Assembly: GCA_050260275.1 (NCBI GenBank)
Contig: JBLNBX010000213.1
Span: 1-13,021 of the forward strand
Direction: 5' to 3'
Length of the DNA: 13,021 bases
From: DATMXS01 sp050260275
GTDB taxonomy: Bacteria > Acidobacteriota > Terriglobia > Bryobacterales > Bryobacteraceae
The notes under the pieces were generated by a model. That model saw only the letters and a list, made by a program, of their open reading frames with translations. It had not been told where the DNA came from and made no database searches. Both the position numbers and the translations under genes were made by a program. Positions 6,329 to 13,021 of the stretch are shown here, one piece after another (position 1 is the stretch's first letter; each line of letters begins with the position of its first letter).

Positions 6329-8995
6329 ATGCCAAATACTGGGGATTCCTTTCATGCTCGGTCCGTCCTTAACTTAGGCGGCCGCTCGTTCGCTTACTAC
6401 TCGCTCCCTGCAGTCGAGAAAGCCGGCGTAGGCAACATCGCCCGCCTGCCGTACTCGATTCGCATACTACTCGAGAACCTGCTTCGTTTCGAAGATGGCC
6501 GCCAGGTGAAGGGCGACGATATCGAGTTCGTCGCGCGCTGGGAAGGCGGCGGCCCGCGCGAGATCAGCTATATGCCCGCCCGCGTGCTGCTGCAGGATTT
6601 TACAGGTGTTCCGTGCGTAGTGGATCTTGCCGCCATGCGGGATGCGCTGCGTGCGATGAATGCCGACCCGCGCCGCGCCAACCCACTTATCCCCTGCGAT
6701 CTCGTGATCGACCACTCCTTCCAGGTGGACTACTTTGGCTCGCGCGAGGCTTTCGCGGGGAACATAGCGCTTGAGTTTCAGCGCAACGGTGAACGGTATG
6801 CGTTCCTGCGCTGGGGCCAGAAGGCGTTCCAGAACCTTCGCGTGGTGCCGCCGGACACGGGCATCTGCCACCAGGTGAACCTGGAGTATCTCGCCTCGGT
6901 CGTGTTCACGCGCGAGGATGGCGAGCGCCCCGTCGTCTACCCGGATACGCTCGTCGGCACGGACTCGCACACCACGATGATCAACGGCCTCGGCGTGATG
7001 GGATGGGGCGTGGGCGGTATCGAGGCGGAGGCGTGCATGCTGGGGCAGCCGATCTCGATGCTACTGCCTGAAGTGATCGGCTTCCGCCTGTCGGGAAGCT
7101 TGCGCGAAGGAGTCACGGCTACGGATCTCGTGCTCACGGTTACCGAAATACTCCGAAAGAAGAAAGTCGTGGGCAAGTTCGTCGAGTTTTACGGGCCAGG
7201 CGTAAGCGCGCTCTCGGTGGCGGACCGCGCCACTATCAGCAATATGTCGCCCGAGTATGGCGCGACTATGGGCTTCTTCCCTGTAGATGCCGAAACCATC
7301 CACTATCTGCGGCTCACGAACCGGCCCCCCGAGCTGATCGAACTGGTGGAGGCGTACACGAAAGAGCAGGGCTTGTTCCGCACCGACGACGCTCCAGAGC
7401 CGGTCTTCACGGACAGCGTAGCGCTCGATCTCTCCACTGTCACGCCATCGTTGGCCGGACCGCGCCGCCCGCAGGACCGCGTCGATCTCCCGGCCGTGAA
7501 GAGCAACTTCGCGGCATTTCTGAATGCCGAGCCGCGCACAGCATCAATCAGGATAGATGGTTTCAAGGGACACATCAGCGACGGCGCGGTGGTGATTGCG
7601 TCGATCACGAGCTGCACCAACACGTCCAATCCATCGGTGATGTTGGGAGCCGGTCTGCTCGCGAAGAAAGCCGTCGCGCGCGGACTGAAGCCCAAACCGT
7701 GGGTGAAGACGAGCCTCGCGCCAGGCTCCAAGGTGGTAACGGAATACTTGAAGGCGGCGTGCCTTATGGAACCGCTCGAAGAGCTCGGGTTCCACCTTGT
7801 CGGCTACGGCTGCGCCACCTGTATCGGCAACAGCGGTCCGCTGCCCGAACCTGTCGCGGAGGCGGTGCAGAAGGAGGGGCTCGTTGTGGCCGCGGTGCTG
7901 AGCGGCAACCGCAATTTCGAGGGACGAGTGAACGCGCTCGTGCGCGCGAATTATCTGGCCTCGCCGCCGCTGGTGGTTGCGTACGCGTTGGCGGGCTCCG
8001 TGGATGTGAACCTCGCGGAGGATCCGCTGGGCTACGATCCCGCGGGCGCTCCCGTGTACCTGCGCGACATCTGGCCGACCACGCGCGAAATGGCCGACGC
8101 TGTGTCGGAATATGTCCGGAGCGGGATGTTCCGTAAGGAATACTCCGAGGTCTTCGCCGGCGACGAGAACTGGAACGCCCTCCCTGTTCCCGAAGGCGAC
8201 CTGTACGCCTGGGGCGACGATTCGACGTACATCAAACGGCCTCCGTATTTCGAGAATATGGTGGACCCCGAGACATCCGTCGCCGACATCCGCGGCGCGC
8301 GGGTGCTGGCGCTTCTCGGCGATTCGATCACGACGGACCACATCTCGCCCGCGGGCTCGATTCCGAAGAACAGCCCCGCGGGCAAGTACCTGATGTCGCT
8401 GGGCGTGCAGCCGAAGGATTTCAACTCGTATGGCTCGCGCCGCGGCAATCACGAAGTGATGATGCGGGGCACGCTGGCGAATGTGAGGCTGCGCAACCGC
8501 CTGGCTCCGGGCACCGAGGGCGGCCTCACGCTTCACCTTCCCAAAGGCGAGCTGATGTCGATCTACGACGCGGCAATGCTCTACCAGAAGGACGGCGTGC
8601 CGCTGGTGATCGTCGCCGGCAAAGAGTACGGCAGCGGGTCATCACGCGACTGGGCGGCAAAAGGCGTGAGCCTGCTTGGCGTGCGCGCAGTGATCGCCGA
8701 GAGTTTCGAGCGGATACACAGGTCGAACCTGGTCGGTATGGGCGTACTGCCGCTCGAGTTCACGGGCGGCGCGTCGGCGGAATCACTGGGCATCACGGGC
8801 AAAGAGGTGTTCAACATCGAGGGCGTGCGCGAGGCCGTCGGCGGGAGCCGGCGCGCGCGCGTGCGAGCCGTGAAGCCCGAAGGCGGCGAGATCGCGTTCG
8901 AGGTTCTCGTTCGTGTGGACACGCCTCAGGAAGCGGAGTACTACCGCAACGGCGGAATCCTGCCGTACGTTGTCAGGCAACTGGCAAAAGCCTGA
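6329..8995 (+). CDS. acnA: Aconitate hydratase A (aconitase)
   Basis: This 888-residue enzyme interconverts citrate and isocitrate through cis-aconitate in the cytoplasm, in the TCA and glyoxylate cycles. It is of the AcnA/IRP1 type in length and domain order. Three cysteines ligate the [4Fe-4S] cluster: C429 in SITSCTNTSNP, and C495 and C498 in GYGCATCIGNSG. The substrate-binding stretch VGTDSHTTMINGLG is at 209-222. The swivel domain (about 660-888) carries GDSITTDHISPAGSIPKNS, YGSRRGNHEVMMRGT and the active-site YGSGSSRDWAAKG. The ATG at 6329 gives a normal N-terminus and lies 8 nt after TAGAAT, with no Shine-Dalgarno. It follows argS by 20 bp but probably has its own promoter. No other TCA gene is in the window. 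A strong hairpin ends the unit at 9034-9067. Eukaryotic-type apo-aconitase RNA binding is known for relatives but cannot be judged here. Confidence 0.97.
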   Translation: MPNTGDSFHARSVLNLGGRSFAYYSLPAVEKAGVGNIARLPYSIRILLENLLRFEDGRQVKGDDIEFVARWEGGGPREISYMPARVLLQDFTGVPCVVDLAAMRDALRAMNADPRRANPLIPCDLVIDHSFQVDYFGSREAFAGNIALEFQRNGERYAFLRWGQKAFQNLRVVPPDTGICHQVNLEYLASVVFTREDGERPVVYPDTLVGTDSHTTMINGLGVMGWGVGGIEAEACMLGQPISMLLPEVIGFRLSGSLREGVTATDLVLTVTEILRKKKVVGKFVEFYGPGVSALSVADRATISNMSPEYGATMGFFPVDAETIHYLRLTNRPPELIELVEAYTKEQGLFRTDDAPEPVFTDSVALDLSTVTPSLAGPRRPQDRVDLPAVKSNFAAFLNAEPRTASIRIDGFKGHISDGAVVIASITSCTNTSNPSVMLGAGLLAKKAVARGLKPKPWVKTSLAPGSKVVTEYLKAACLMEPLEELGFHLVGYGCATCIGNSGPLPEPVAEAVQKEGLVVAAVLSGNRNFEGRVNALVRANYLASPPLVVAYALAGSVDVNLAEDPLGYDPAGAPVYLRDIWPTTREMADAVSEYVRSGMFRKEYSEVFAGDENWNALPVPEGDLYAWGDDSTYIKRPPYFENMVDPETSVADIRGARVLALLGDSITTDHISPAGSIPKNSPAGKYLMSLGVQPKDFNSYGSRRGNHEVMMRGTLANVRLRNRLAPGTEGGLTLHLPKGELMSIYDAAMLYQKDGVPLVIVAGKEYGSGSSRDWAAKGVSLLGVRAVIAESFERIHRSNLVGMGVLPLEFTGGASAESLGITGKEVFNIEGVREAVGGSRRARVRAVKPEGGEIAFEVLVRVDTPQEAEYYRNGGILPYVVRQLAKA

Positions 8996-9033
8996 GGTGC
9001 TCCCTGGCGGTATCAATACTCGGCTGGTCCATG

Positions 9034-9067
9034 CCGGACGCGGGCGAAACGCTTTCGCCCCGTCCGG
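9034..9067. terminator. Strong hairpin between convergent acnA and kdsD
   Basis: CCGGACG-C-GGGCGAAA, loop CGC, TTTCGCCC-CGTCCGG forms a 15-bp stem with one bulged C. It starts 38 bp after the acnA stop and ends 90 bp before the kdsD stop. The bases after the stem on the plus strand (tgctttctc) are only weakly T-rich. I therefore read it as a terminator or mRNA 3'-end stabiliser, possibly used from both sides. The rest of 8996-9157 holds nothing else I can support. Confidence 0.6.
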
Positions 9068-9157
9068 TGCTTTCTCACTGAACGCGAGATCCCGACGGAT
9101 TGCGCCGTGGGCTGCTTTCTGCCGCCCCTGCCGGGGCCGGGAGGGCTGCCTTGCGCC

Positions 9158-10123
9158 TTACCGCTCGCGGTAGATATCGTGCAGGCGCAGCAATCCCAGG
9201 CAGCGGCCGGTTTCGCCGTCTACAACAGGCAGCACGGATATCTGCGATGGGCGGTCCTCCATCAGGCGCAGAGCTTCGTGAAGGCTCGCGTCCGGGCCGA
9301 TTGAGATTGGCCGCGGCGTCATGACGTCGGTCGCGCAGAGCGCGCGGATATCGTCGTGAGCGCGCAGCGCCCGGCGCAGGTCGCCGTCGGTGATGATTCC
9401 CAGAAGCGCGCCGTTCTCATCCACCACGCAAGCGCCGCCGAGCGGCCTCTCGGTCATCGCAATCACGACGTTTTTCAGCGCATCGCCCGGTCGCACGATG
9501 GCCGCGTTCTCCGCCGTGTGCATCGCGTCCCGGACCCTCTTGGAGAGGTTCCGCCCGAGTTGGCCGGCGGGGTGATACGCGGCGAACTCTTCCGGCGTAA
9601 AGCGGCGCGCCTCCATCAGCGCGACGGCGAGCGCGTCTCCGATGGCCATGGCGACAGCCGCGCTCGCGGTGGGCGCAAGGTTGCGCGGATCGGCTTCGCA
9701 GCGAACCGAAGCGTCGAGGACAACGTCCATCTGCCGGGCGAGAGGCGAGCACGGGTTGCCTAGTATTCCGATCAGCGGCGAATGAAACGCGCGCAGCCTC
9801 TCGACCAGGCGCATCAGCTCGGCCGTTGCGCCGCTCTTCGAGATGATGATGGCCGGGTCCTCGGGCGCGCACACGCCGATATCGCCGTGCATGGCCTCGG
9901 TGGGGTGCAGAAAAACGGCGGGCATTCCGGTGCTCGCGAGCGTGGCAACGATCTTCCGCCCCACATGGCCGGATTTTCCGACGCCGCTCACAACGACCTT
10001 TCCGCGGCCGAGCAGCAGTTCCACGGCGCGATCGAGTTCCGGGCCCAGTCGCGCCGCGGCGGCTGCAATCGCCCCGGCCTCTGCCTGCATCGCCTCACGG
10101 GCGGTGTTCACGTAATCGCGCAC
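9158..10123 (-). CDS. kdsD: D-arabinose 5-phosphate isomerase (KdsD/KpsF family, SIS + two CBS domains)
   Basis: This 321-residue enzyme converts D-ribulose 5-phosphate to D-arabinose 5-phosphate, the first step towards Kdo for lipopolysaccharide or capsule. The sugar isomerase (SIS) domain spans about 38-190, with SGVGKSGHVGRK (46-57), HPTEAMHGDIG (73-83), SKSGAT (95-100), PTASAAVAMAIGDALA (151-166) and YHPAGQLGRNL (183-193). The histidine of the last motif probably matches the catalytic-region histidine of E. coli KdsD. Two CBS domains follow (about 200-255 and 263-320), ending in LLRLHDIYRER as in the family. Length and architecture are normal. The start is GTG (10123-10121), 6 nt after a TAACTT hexamer and with no Shine-Dalgarno. 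It lies 157 bp downstream of queE on the same strand and converges on acnA. KdsD, KpsF and GutQ paralogues share this architecture, so the name is family-level. Confidence 0.93.
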   Translation of the reverse strand: MRDYVNTAREAMQAEAGAIAAAAARLGPELDRAVELLLGRGKVVVSGVGKSGHVGRKIVATLASTGMPAVFLHPTEAMHGDIGVCAPEDPAIIISKSGATAELMRLVERLRAFHSPLIGILGNPCSPLARQMDVVLDASVRCEADPRNLAPTASAAVAMAIGDALAVALMEARRFTPEEFAAYHPAGQLGRNLSKRVRDAMHTAENAAIVRPGDALKNVVIAMTERPLGGACVVDENGALLGIITDGDLRRALRAHDDIRALCATDVMTPRPISIGPDASLHEALRLMEDRPSQISVLPVVDGETGRCLGLLRLHDIYRER

Positions 10124-10129
10124 CGTACT

Positions 10130-10135
10130 AAGTTA
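10130..10135 (-). promoter_or_regulatory. -10-like hexamer TAACTT before kdsD
   Basis: On the minus strand the sequence reads gcTAACTT, then 6 nt (agtacg), then the kdsD GTG. There is no Shine-Dalgarno and no clear -35. The rest of the queE-kdsD gap is very G+C-rich. Confidence 0.38.
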
Positions 10136-10249
10136 GCGCGACGAGGGCCGCTCCGGCCGAAGCCGACCAGGGCAAGAGGTGGCCTCGGGGCCGGTCCGGT
10201 GACACAGCATGGCGGACTGGAAAGCGGTCAGGCCGGTCGCCATGGAGTA

Positions 10250-10280
10250 GGCGCCGGGCGCGGCGCCGTGCTGCGGCACG
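10250..10280 (-). terminator. Tandem G+C-rich hairpins directly after queE
   Basis: Starting at the base after the queE stop, the minus strand reads CGTGC-CGCA-GCACG (10280-10267), then GGCGCC-N6-GGCGCC (10267-10250). Both can fold, although they share one base. No T-tract follows, so intrinsic termination is doubtful. They may slow decay or help Rho-dependent ending. Apart from the GGCCG/CGGCC mini-stem at 10146-10158, I see nothing else in 10136-10249. Confidence 0.3.
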
Positions 10281-10964
10281 CTACACCCCGCGGCGATTCC
10301 CCCAGAGCTCGACCTGCAGCCGCGGGCTGTACCGGAAGCCCTCGCGCTTGCAGACCTCGATCAGCCACGCAGCGCGTTCGGCGAGCACGGCGGCGCTGGT
10401 GCCCTCGGGCATCAGCATGATGCGGTCGCGCGGGGCGTATAGCACATCGGCGAGCGCGCGGACCTCTTCGAGATCGGACGGTGCCGCAACCACGAACTTC
10501 AATTGGTAGTCGTAGTCGTGCATCAGGCGGCCAAGGATCTCGGGCTGGACGCGGAGCCGGTCGTGCGTGGCCGCCCAGCGGGCGCCATCGCGCTCGCGCG
10601 GGGTCGAGTTGGCGAGTTTTGGGCTGATGCTCATGAGATCGCAGGCCACGGGTGCGTATACAGTGCCGGCGGTCTCGACAGTGATGTGAAGCCCGATCTC
10701 GCGCAGGGCTTGGGTGAGCGGCACGACGTCCGGGGCAATCATCGGCTCTCCCCCGGTAACCACAACGTGCCTCGCCGGGTACTTCTCCGCCTCGGCGATT
10801 ACGGCCTCGATGCTGCAATCAATCCCCTCGGGTTCCCACGAGGCGTAAGGCGTATCGCACCACGCGCAGCGCAGGTTGCACCCGCTGGTGCGTACGAACA
10901 CCGAGGGCACGCCGGCAAGCGCTCCTTCGCCCTGAATCGAGTAGAAGATCTCAGCGATGCGCAT
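10281..10964 (-). CDS. queE: 7-carboxy-7-deazaguanine synthase QueE
   Basis: This 227-residue radical-SAM enzyme contracts 6-carboxytetrahydropterin to 7-carboxy-7-deazaguanine, a precursor of preQ0 and queuosine (or of other 7-deazapurines). The cluster motif CX3CX2C is C29-C33-C36 in SGCNLRCAWCDTPYA. The N-terminus MRIAEIFYSIQGEG holds the substrate-binding YSIQGEG of the family. GGEP (71-74) is the SAM-binding motif, and SPKLANS (114-120) is conserved near the active site. It has the classic three-cysteine spacing, unlike the longer spacing of the E. coli enzyme. The ATG at 10964-10962 lies within the last codons of the upstream MFS gene (14-nt overlap, different frame) with no Shine-Dalgarno, so translation is probably coupled. 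No other queuosine gene is in the window. Two G+C-rich hairpins follow the TAG. Confidence 0.95.
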   Translation of the reverse strand: MRIAEIFYSIQGEGALAGVPSVFVRTSGCNLRCAWCDTPYASWEPEGIDCSIEAVIAEAEKYPARHVVVTGGEPMIAPDVVPLTQALREIGLHITVETAGTVYAPVACDLMSISPKLANSTPRERDGARWAATHDRLRVQPEILGRLMHDYDYQLKFVVAAPSDLEEVRALADVLYAPRDRIMLMPEGTSAAVLAERAAWLIEVCKREGFRYSPRLQVELWGNRRGV

Positions 10965-12138
10965 GCCCAGGCAGAAGCAGGCTGATGCCGAAGCCCACGA
11001 GAGGGAACGCGAGCAGCGCCATCAGTGCGTAGTGGATCGAAAACAGGTCCGACATCCAGCCCGTTAGCGGAATGAAAACAAGACCGGCCGCGCCCCATGC
11101 GAAGCCCATCATCAGCGCGGAGACGGTGCCGGCCTGCGAAGGCACGAGGTCCTGCGCCATCACCACGTTCACCGGAATGGTGAACAGCAGCACGAGCCCG
11201 CCCGCCGCGAGCGCGGCGAGTGAGAGCGGCCCGCGGGTGAGAAAGAACAGCAGCAGGAGCGGGACGGAGCCGATCATCGAGACGGCGATGACCAGCTTGC
11301 CCCCGAAGCGGTCCGCGAGGTGGCCACCGACCAGGCCGCCGACAGCGCCCGCCGTGACGTAGATCGACAGGCCTAGGCTCGCCAGCGTGTTCGAATACCC
11401 GCGGTGGATGGTGAGATACAGCGGGACGAACTGCCCGAAAACAACCTGCACGGCCGAACGCAGGAAAACGAGCGTGAACAGCAGCGTGATCGGCTTCCAG
11501 AACTTTCGCAGTGGATGCCAGTCGAATCCCGTGCGGCCGGAGGCGTGCGGCGCGGGCGCGGGCAGCAGCGTCAGCAGCAGAAACGTCACCAGCACGCCCG
11601 GCAAAGCGCCGAGCCACGTACCCTCCAGCCCGAACCACCCGGCGAGGAGCGAGAAGAATATCGGGCCCATTGCGAAGCCGAGCGTGCCCGCGCTGATGAA
11701 AAAAGCCATCGCACGGCCGCGGTTCGACTCTATGTTCGCCACAGCCTGCGACGACGCCTGGGGGTGAAACGCCGCCACGCCCGCTCCTCCGAGCAGCACC
11801 ATCGCGAACAGCCACGGGTAGCCCGGCGCAAGCCCGAGCATCGAGATGAACACTCCCGCTACGGCCGGGCCCAGTGCGGCGAACATGCGCGAGCGGAGGC
11901 GGTCCGAGAGATAGCCGTACGCGGGTTGCATCATCGATGACGAGAACACCAGCGCGCCGCCCAGCATGCCCGCCTGCGCGAGGCTCAGGCCGAATTTTTT
12001 CACCAGCAGAGGCTGAAGCGAGCCCAGTACGCCCGAGTACACGTCTACCCAGAAATGGCCCAGCGAGAACAGGATGAGAGGAAGAAGCGCCGGCGCGGAT
12101 CGGTACGATCCACGGACGGCTTTTGCGGCAGCTCCCAC
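10951..12138 (-). CDS. MFS transporter of the fosmidomycin-resistance (Fsr) type
   Basis: This 395-residue inner-membrane protein has about 12 hydrophobic segments in two halves. It resembles the Fsr branch of the major facilitator superfamily: HFWVDVYSGVLGSLQPLL in TM1, the SSSMMQPAYGYLSDR stretch (66-80) holding motif A, GGAGVAAFHPQASS (117-130), and the second motif A GGHLADRFGGK (271-281). Fsr members export fosmidomycin in E. coli, but most homologues have no known substrate. I chose GTG 12138-12136, giving MGAAAKAVRGSYRSAPALLP then TM1, because GACAAT lies exactly 6 nt upstream. The longer frame from 12309 adds 57 low-hydrophobicity residues that overlap the divergent glycosyltransferase. 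Its last 14 nt overlap queE, which suggests one transcript. A role in 7-deazapurine transport is conceivable but unsupported by anything except this adjacency. Confidence 0.88.
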   Translation of the reverse strand: MGAAAKAVRGSYRSAPALLPLILFSLGHFWVDVYSGVLGSLQPLLVKKFGLSLAQAGMLGGALVFSSSMMQPAYGYLSDRLRSRMFAALGPAVAGVFISMLGLAPGYPWLFAMVLLGGAGVAAFHPQASSQAVANIESNRGRAMAFFISAGTLGFAMGPIFFSLLAGWFGLEGTWLGALPGVLVTFLLLTLLPAPAPHASGRTGFDWHPLRKFWKPITLLFTLVFLRSAVQVVFGQFVPLYLTIHRGYSNTLASLGLSIYVTAGAVGGLVGGHLADRFGGKLVIAVSMIGSVPLLLLFFLTRGPLSLAALAAGGLVLLFTIPVNVVMAQDLVPSQAGTVSALMMGFAWGAAGLVFIPLTGWMSDLFSIHYALMALLAFPLVGFGISLLLPGHAHR

Positions 12139-12144
12139 TTCACA

Positions 12145-12150
12145 ATTGTC
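12145..12150 (-). promoter_or_regulatory. -10-like hexamer GACAAT before the MFS-queE unit
   Basis: On the minus strand the sequence reads GTGGGACAATT, with GACAAT followed by 6 nt (tgtgaa) and the GTG start. The full 11-base string recurs upstream of the M16 protease (1484-1474). No Shine-Dalgarno is visible, which again fits a leaderless start. Confidence 0.4.
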
Positions 12151-12239
12151 CCACGCCCGCGCAATGGGTCTCTGGGACGCGGCCGAGACCGCCGGAACCG
12201 CCGGGTGCACGGCGGGCTGCAACGTGTTGAACTGTCTGC

Positions 12240-12254
12240 ATGAGGCGCTGCTGA
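12240..12254 (+). other. Possible 4-codon upstream ORF (M-R-R-C) overlapping the glycosyltransferase start
   Basis: ATG AGG CGC TGC TGA runs from 12240 to 12254. The A of its stop is the A of the glycosyltransferase ATG (TGATG overlap). Such an arrangement can couple translation by termination-reinitiation. It may also be chance: the GAGG in it (12242-12245) lies 8 nt before the main ATG and could simply be that gene's Shine-Dalgarno. Confidence 0.2.
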
Positions 12255-13021
12255 TGCGGATCGCTTTTCTGACCGGCACACCGCTCGACATCGCGCGCGG
12301 CAGCGGCACCTACACGGGAATTACAACTCTCGCGCGCGGAATTGAGGCTCTGGGCCACTCGGTGACGTTCTTTACGCCGCGTGTGCATCTGCCTGTGTTC
12401 ACGGCCGAGCGCCTGTTGTTCAATGAGCGCCTGCGGCGCATGAACTTCGAGGCCTTCGATGCAATTGCCGGCTTCGACATGGACGGCTATCGCGTACGCG
12501 CGCCGCACGTAGCTGCCATCAAGGGCGTCATCGCCGACGAGATGCGCTTCGAGCGCGGCGCAACCAGGTTTACGATGGCCGTTCAGGCGCGCTGCGAGCG
12601 CGCACACGTGCAGCGCGCCGCGCGCGTTATCACCACCAGCGCGTACTCGGCCAGCCGCATCCGGGAGCTTTACGGCCGAGACGCCACCATCGTTCCCGAG
12701 TGCATCGATCTCGCCCGCTGGACTCGCATGTTGCCCGCGCCGTCGCGGCGCGAGCGTTTCACCGTCCTGTGCGTGTGCCGCTTCTATCCCAGGAAGCGAG
12801 TGGACGTTCTCCTGCGCGCGGCGGCGCTCATGGGGAAGGACATCGAAGTCCGCATCGTTGGCGGCGGACCCGAAGAGCGCCGGCTGCGTGCGCTTTCGGG
12901 ATCGCTTGGTCTGGGGGACCGTGTCCGGTGGCTCGGCACCATCCCGGACGAGGCGCTCGCACGCGAGTACGCCGGCTGCGACGCGTTCTGCCTGCCAAGC
13001 GTTCAGGAGGGATTCGGCATC
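12254..13021 (+). CDS. Glycosyltransferase family 4 (GT-B fold), 5' part, runs off window
   Basis: The first 256 codons are open to the window edge. MRIAFLTGTPLDIARGSGTY followed by TGI is the glycine-rich N-terminal loop of GT4 enzymes. The first Rossmann domain spans about 1-165, and the linker has the family-typical VPECIDLARW (148-157). The second domain starts at VLCVCRFYPRKRVDVLLRA, where R177 and K181 sit at the positions that bind the donor phosphates. It continues with VRIVGGGPEERRL and VRWLGTIPDEAL, and ends in LPSVQEGFGI, the first part of the E-x7-E motif (E252), just before the cut. The product should be a cytoplasmic, retaining transferase using a nucleotide-sugar donor to build LPS, polysaccharide or glycolipid. 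The exact sugar cannot be told. A GAGG 8 nt before the ATG makes this one of the few starts here with a Shine-Dalgarno. It is divergent from the MFS gene across 115 bp. Confidence 0.9.
   Translation, partial: MRIAFLTGTPLDIARGSGTYTGITTLARGIEALGHSVTFFTPRVHLPVFTAERLLFNERLRRMNFEAFDAIAGFDMDGYRVRAPHVAAIKGVIADEMRFERGATRFTMAVQARCERAHVQRAARVITTSAYSASRIRELYGRDATIVPECIDLARWTRMLPAPSRRERFTVLCVCRFYPRKRVDVLLRAAALMGKDIEVRIVGGGPEERRLRALSGSLGLGDRVRWLGTIPDEALAREYAGCDAFCLPSVQEGFGI

Noticed and set aside
4761..6335. 524-codon open frame on the minus strand opposite argS
   Set aside because: It is arginine-, histidine- and leucine-rich without recognisable motifs, and lies fully antisense to an intact argS. Long antisense frames are expected in G+C-rich genes.
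7544..8536. 330-codon minus-strand frame opposite acnA
   Set aside because: Antisense to conserved aconitase motifs; Arg/Ala/His-rich with no domain.
9124..9137. Hairpin GCCCC-TGCC-GGGGC as a kdsD terminator
   Set aside because: Short stem with no T-tract on the minus strand. The 9034-9067 hairpin is the stronger candidate for both genes.
10799..11815. 338-codon minus-strand frame overlapping the MFS gene and queE
   Set aside because: It is a second frame of the same strand and its Arg/Ala/Gly-rich product has no membrane pattern. The MFS and QueE frames carry all the motifs.
12139..12309. 57-codon N-terminal extension of the MFS protein from GTG 12309
   Set aside because: It overlaps the glycosyltransferase coding start and the putative GACAAT element, and the residues do not look like an MFS N-terminus.
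1..13021. CRISPR array, mobile element, phage or toxin-antitoxin/defence system
   Set aside because: No spaced direct repeats, transposase, integrase, terminal inverted repeats or recognisable defence genes were seen. The gene content is housekeeping and envelope.

Overview
The window comes from a G+C-rich bacterial chromosome. KdsD (Kdo, hence lipopolysaccharide), a polysaccharide flippase and a GT4 glycosyltransferase point to a Gram-negative envelope. Sparse Shine-Dalgarno sequences, many GTG/TTG starts and the gene types together remind me of Acidobacteriota (Solibacter/Bryobacter-like), but that placement is inference and no marker here proves it. Almost all of the window is coding. I see no insertion sequence, phage gene, CRISPR array, rRNA or tRNA. 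Most content is housekeeping, and the interest lies in start sites and intergenic RNA signals.

Layout. On the left, a minus-strand M16 zinc protease (93-1379) lies upstream of the first 19 codons of a probably exported protein (1-57, minus). rlmN (1541-2569, plus) is divergent from the protease and converges on a Wzx/MATE-type flippase (minus). Their stop codons abut with no base between them, inside TGATCA. The flippase very probably starts at a CTG (4123), because its first membrane helix is encoded upstream of the first ATG/GTG/TTG codon. The flippase and argS are divergent across about 240 bp. That gap holds a clear plus-strand intrinsic terminator with alternative pairings, although no plus-strand gene lies directly before it.

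The middle has argS (start reset to GTG 4362, ends 6308) and then acnA (6329-8995), 20 bp apart. A GCGCTA-N3-TAGCGC inverted repeat sits over the acnA promoter-like hexamer. A strong hairpin (9034-9067) separates acnA from convergent kdsD (9158-10123, minus). On the right, queE (10281-10964, minus) overlaps the end of a fosmidomycin-resistance-type MFS transporter (10951-12138, minus) by 14 nt. A divergent GT4 glycosyltransferase (12254 onward, plus) runs off the window.

How the genes relate. The flippase, KdsD and the glycosyltransferase all serve surface polysaccharide/LPS but do not form one operon. RlmN, ArgRS and QueE serve translation (23S rRNA/tRNA methylation, tRNA charging, queuosine precursor). 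AcnA is the TCA-cycle aconitase. The most general signal is that seven of ten start codons lie 5-8 nt after a -10-like hexamer (TAAACT, TAGACT, TAGAAT, TAGAGT, TAGAAT, TAACTT, GACAAT), mostly without a Shine-Dalgarno. This is what promoters of leaderless mRNAs look like, and I used it to choose several starts.
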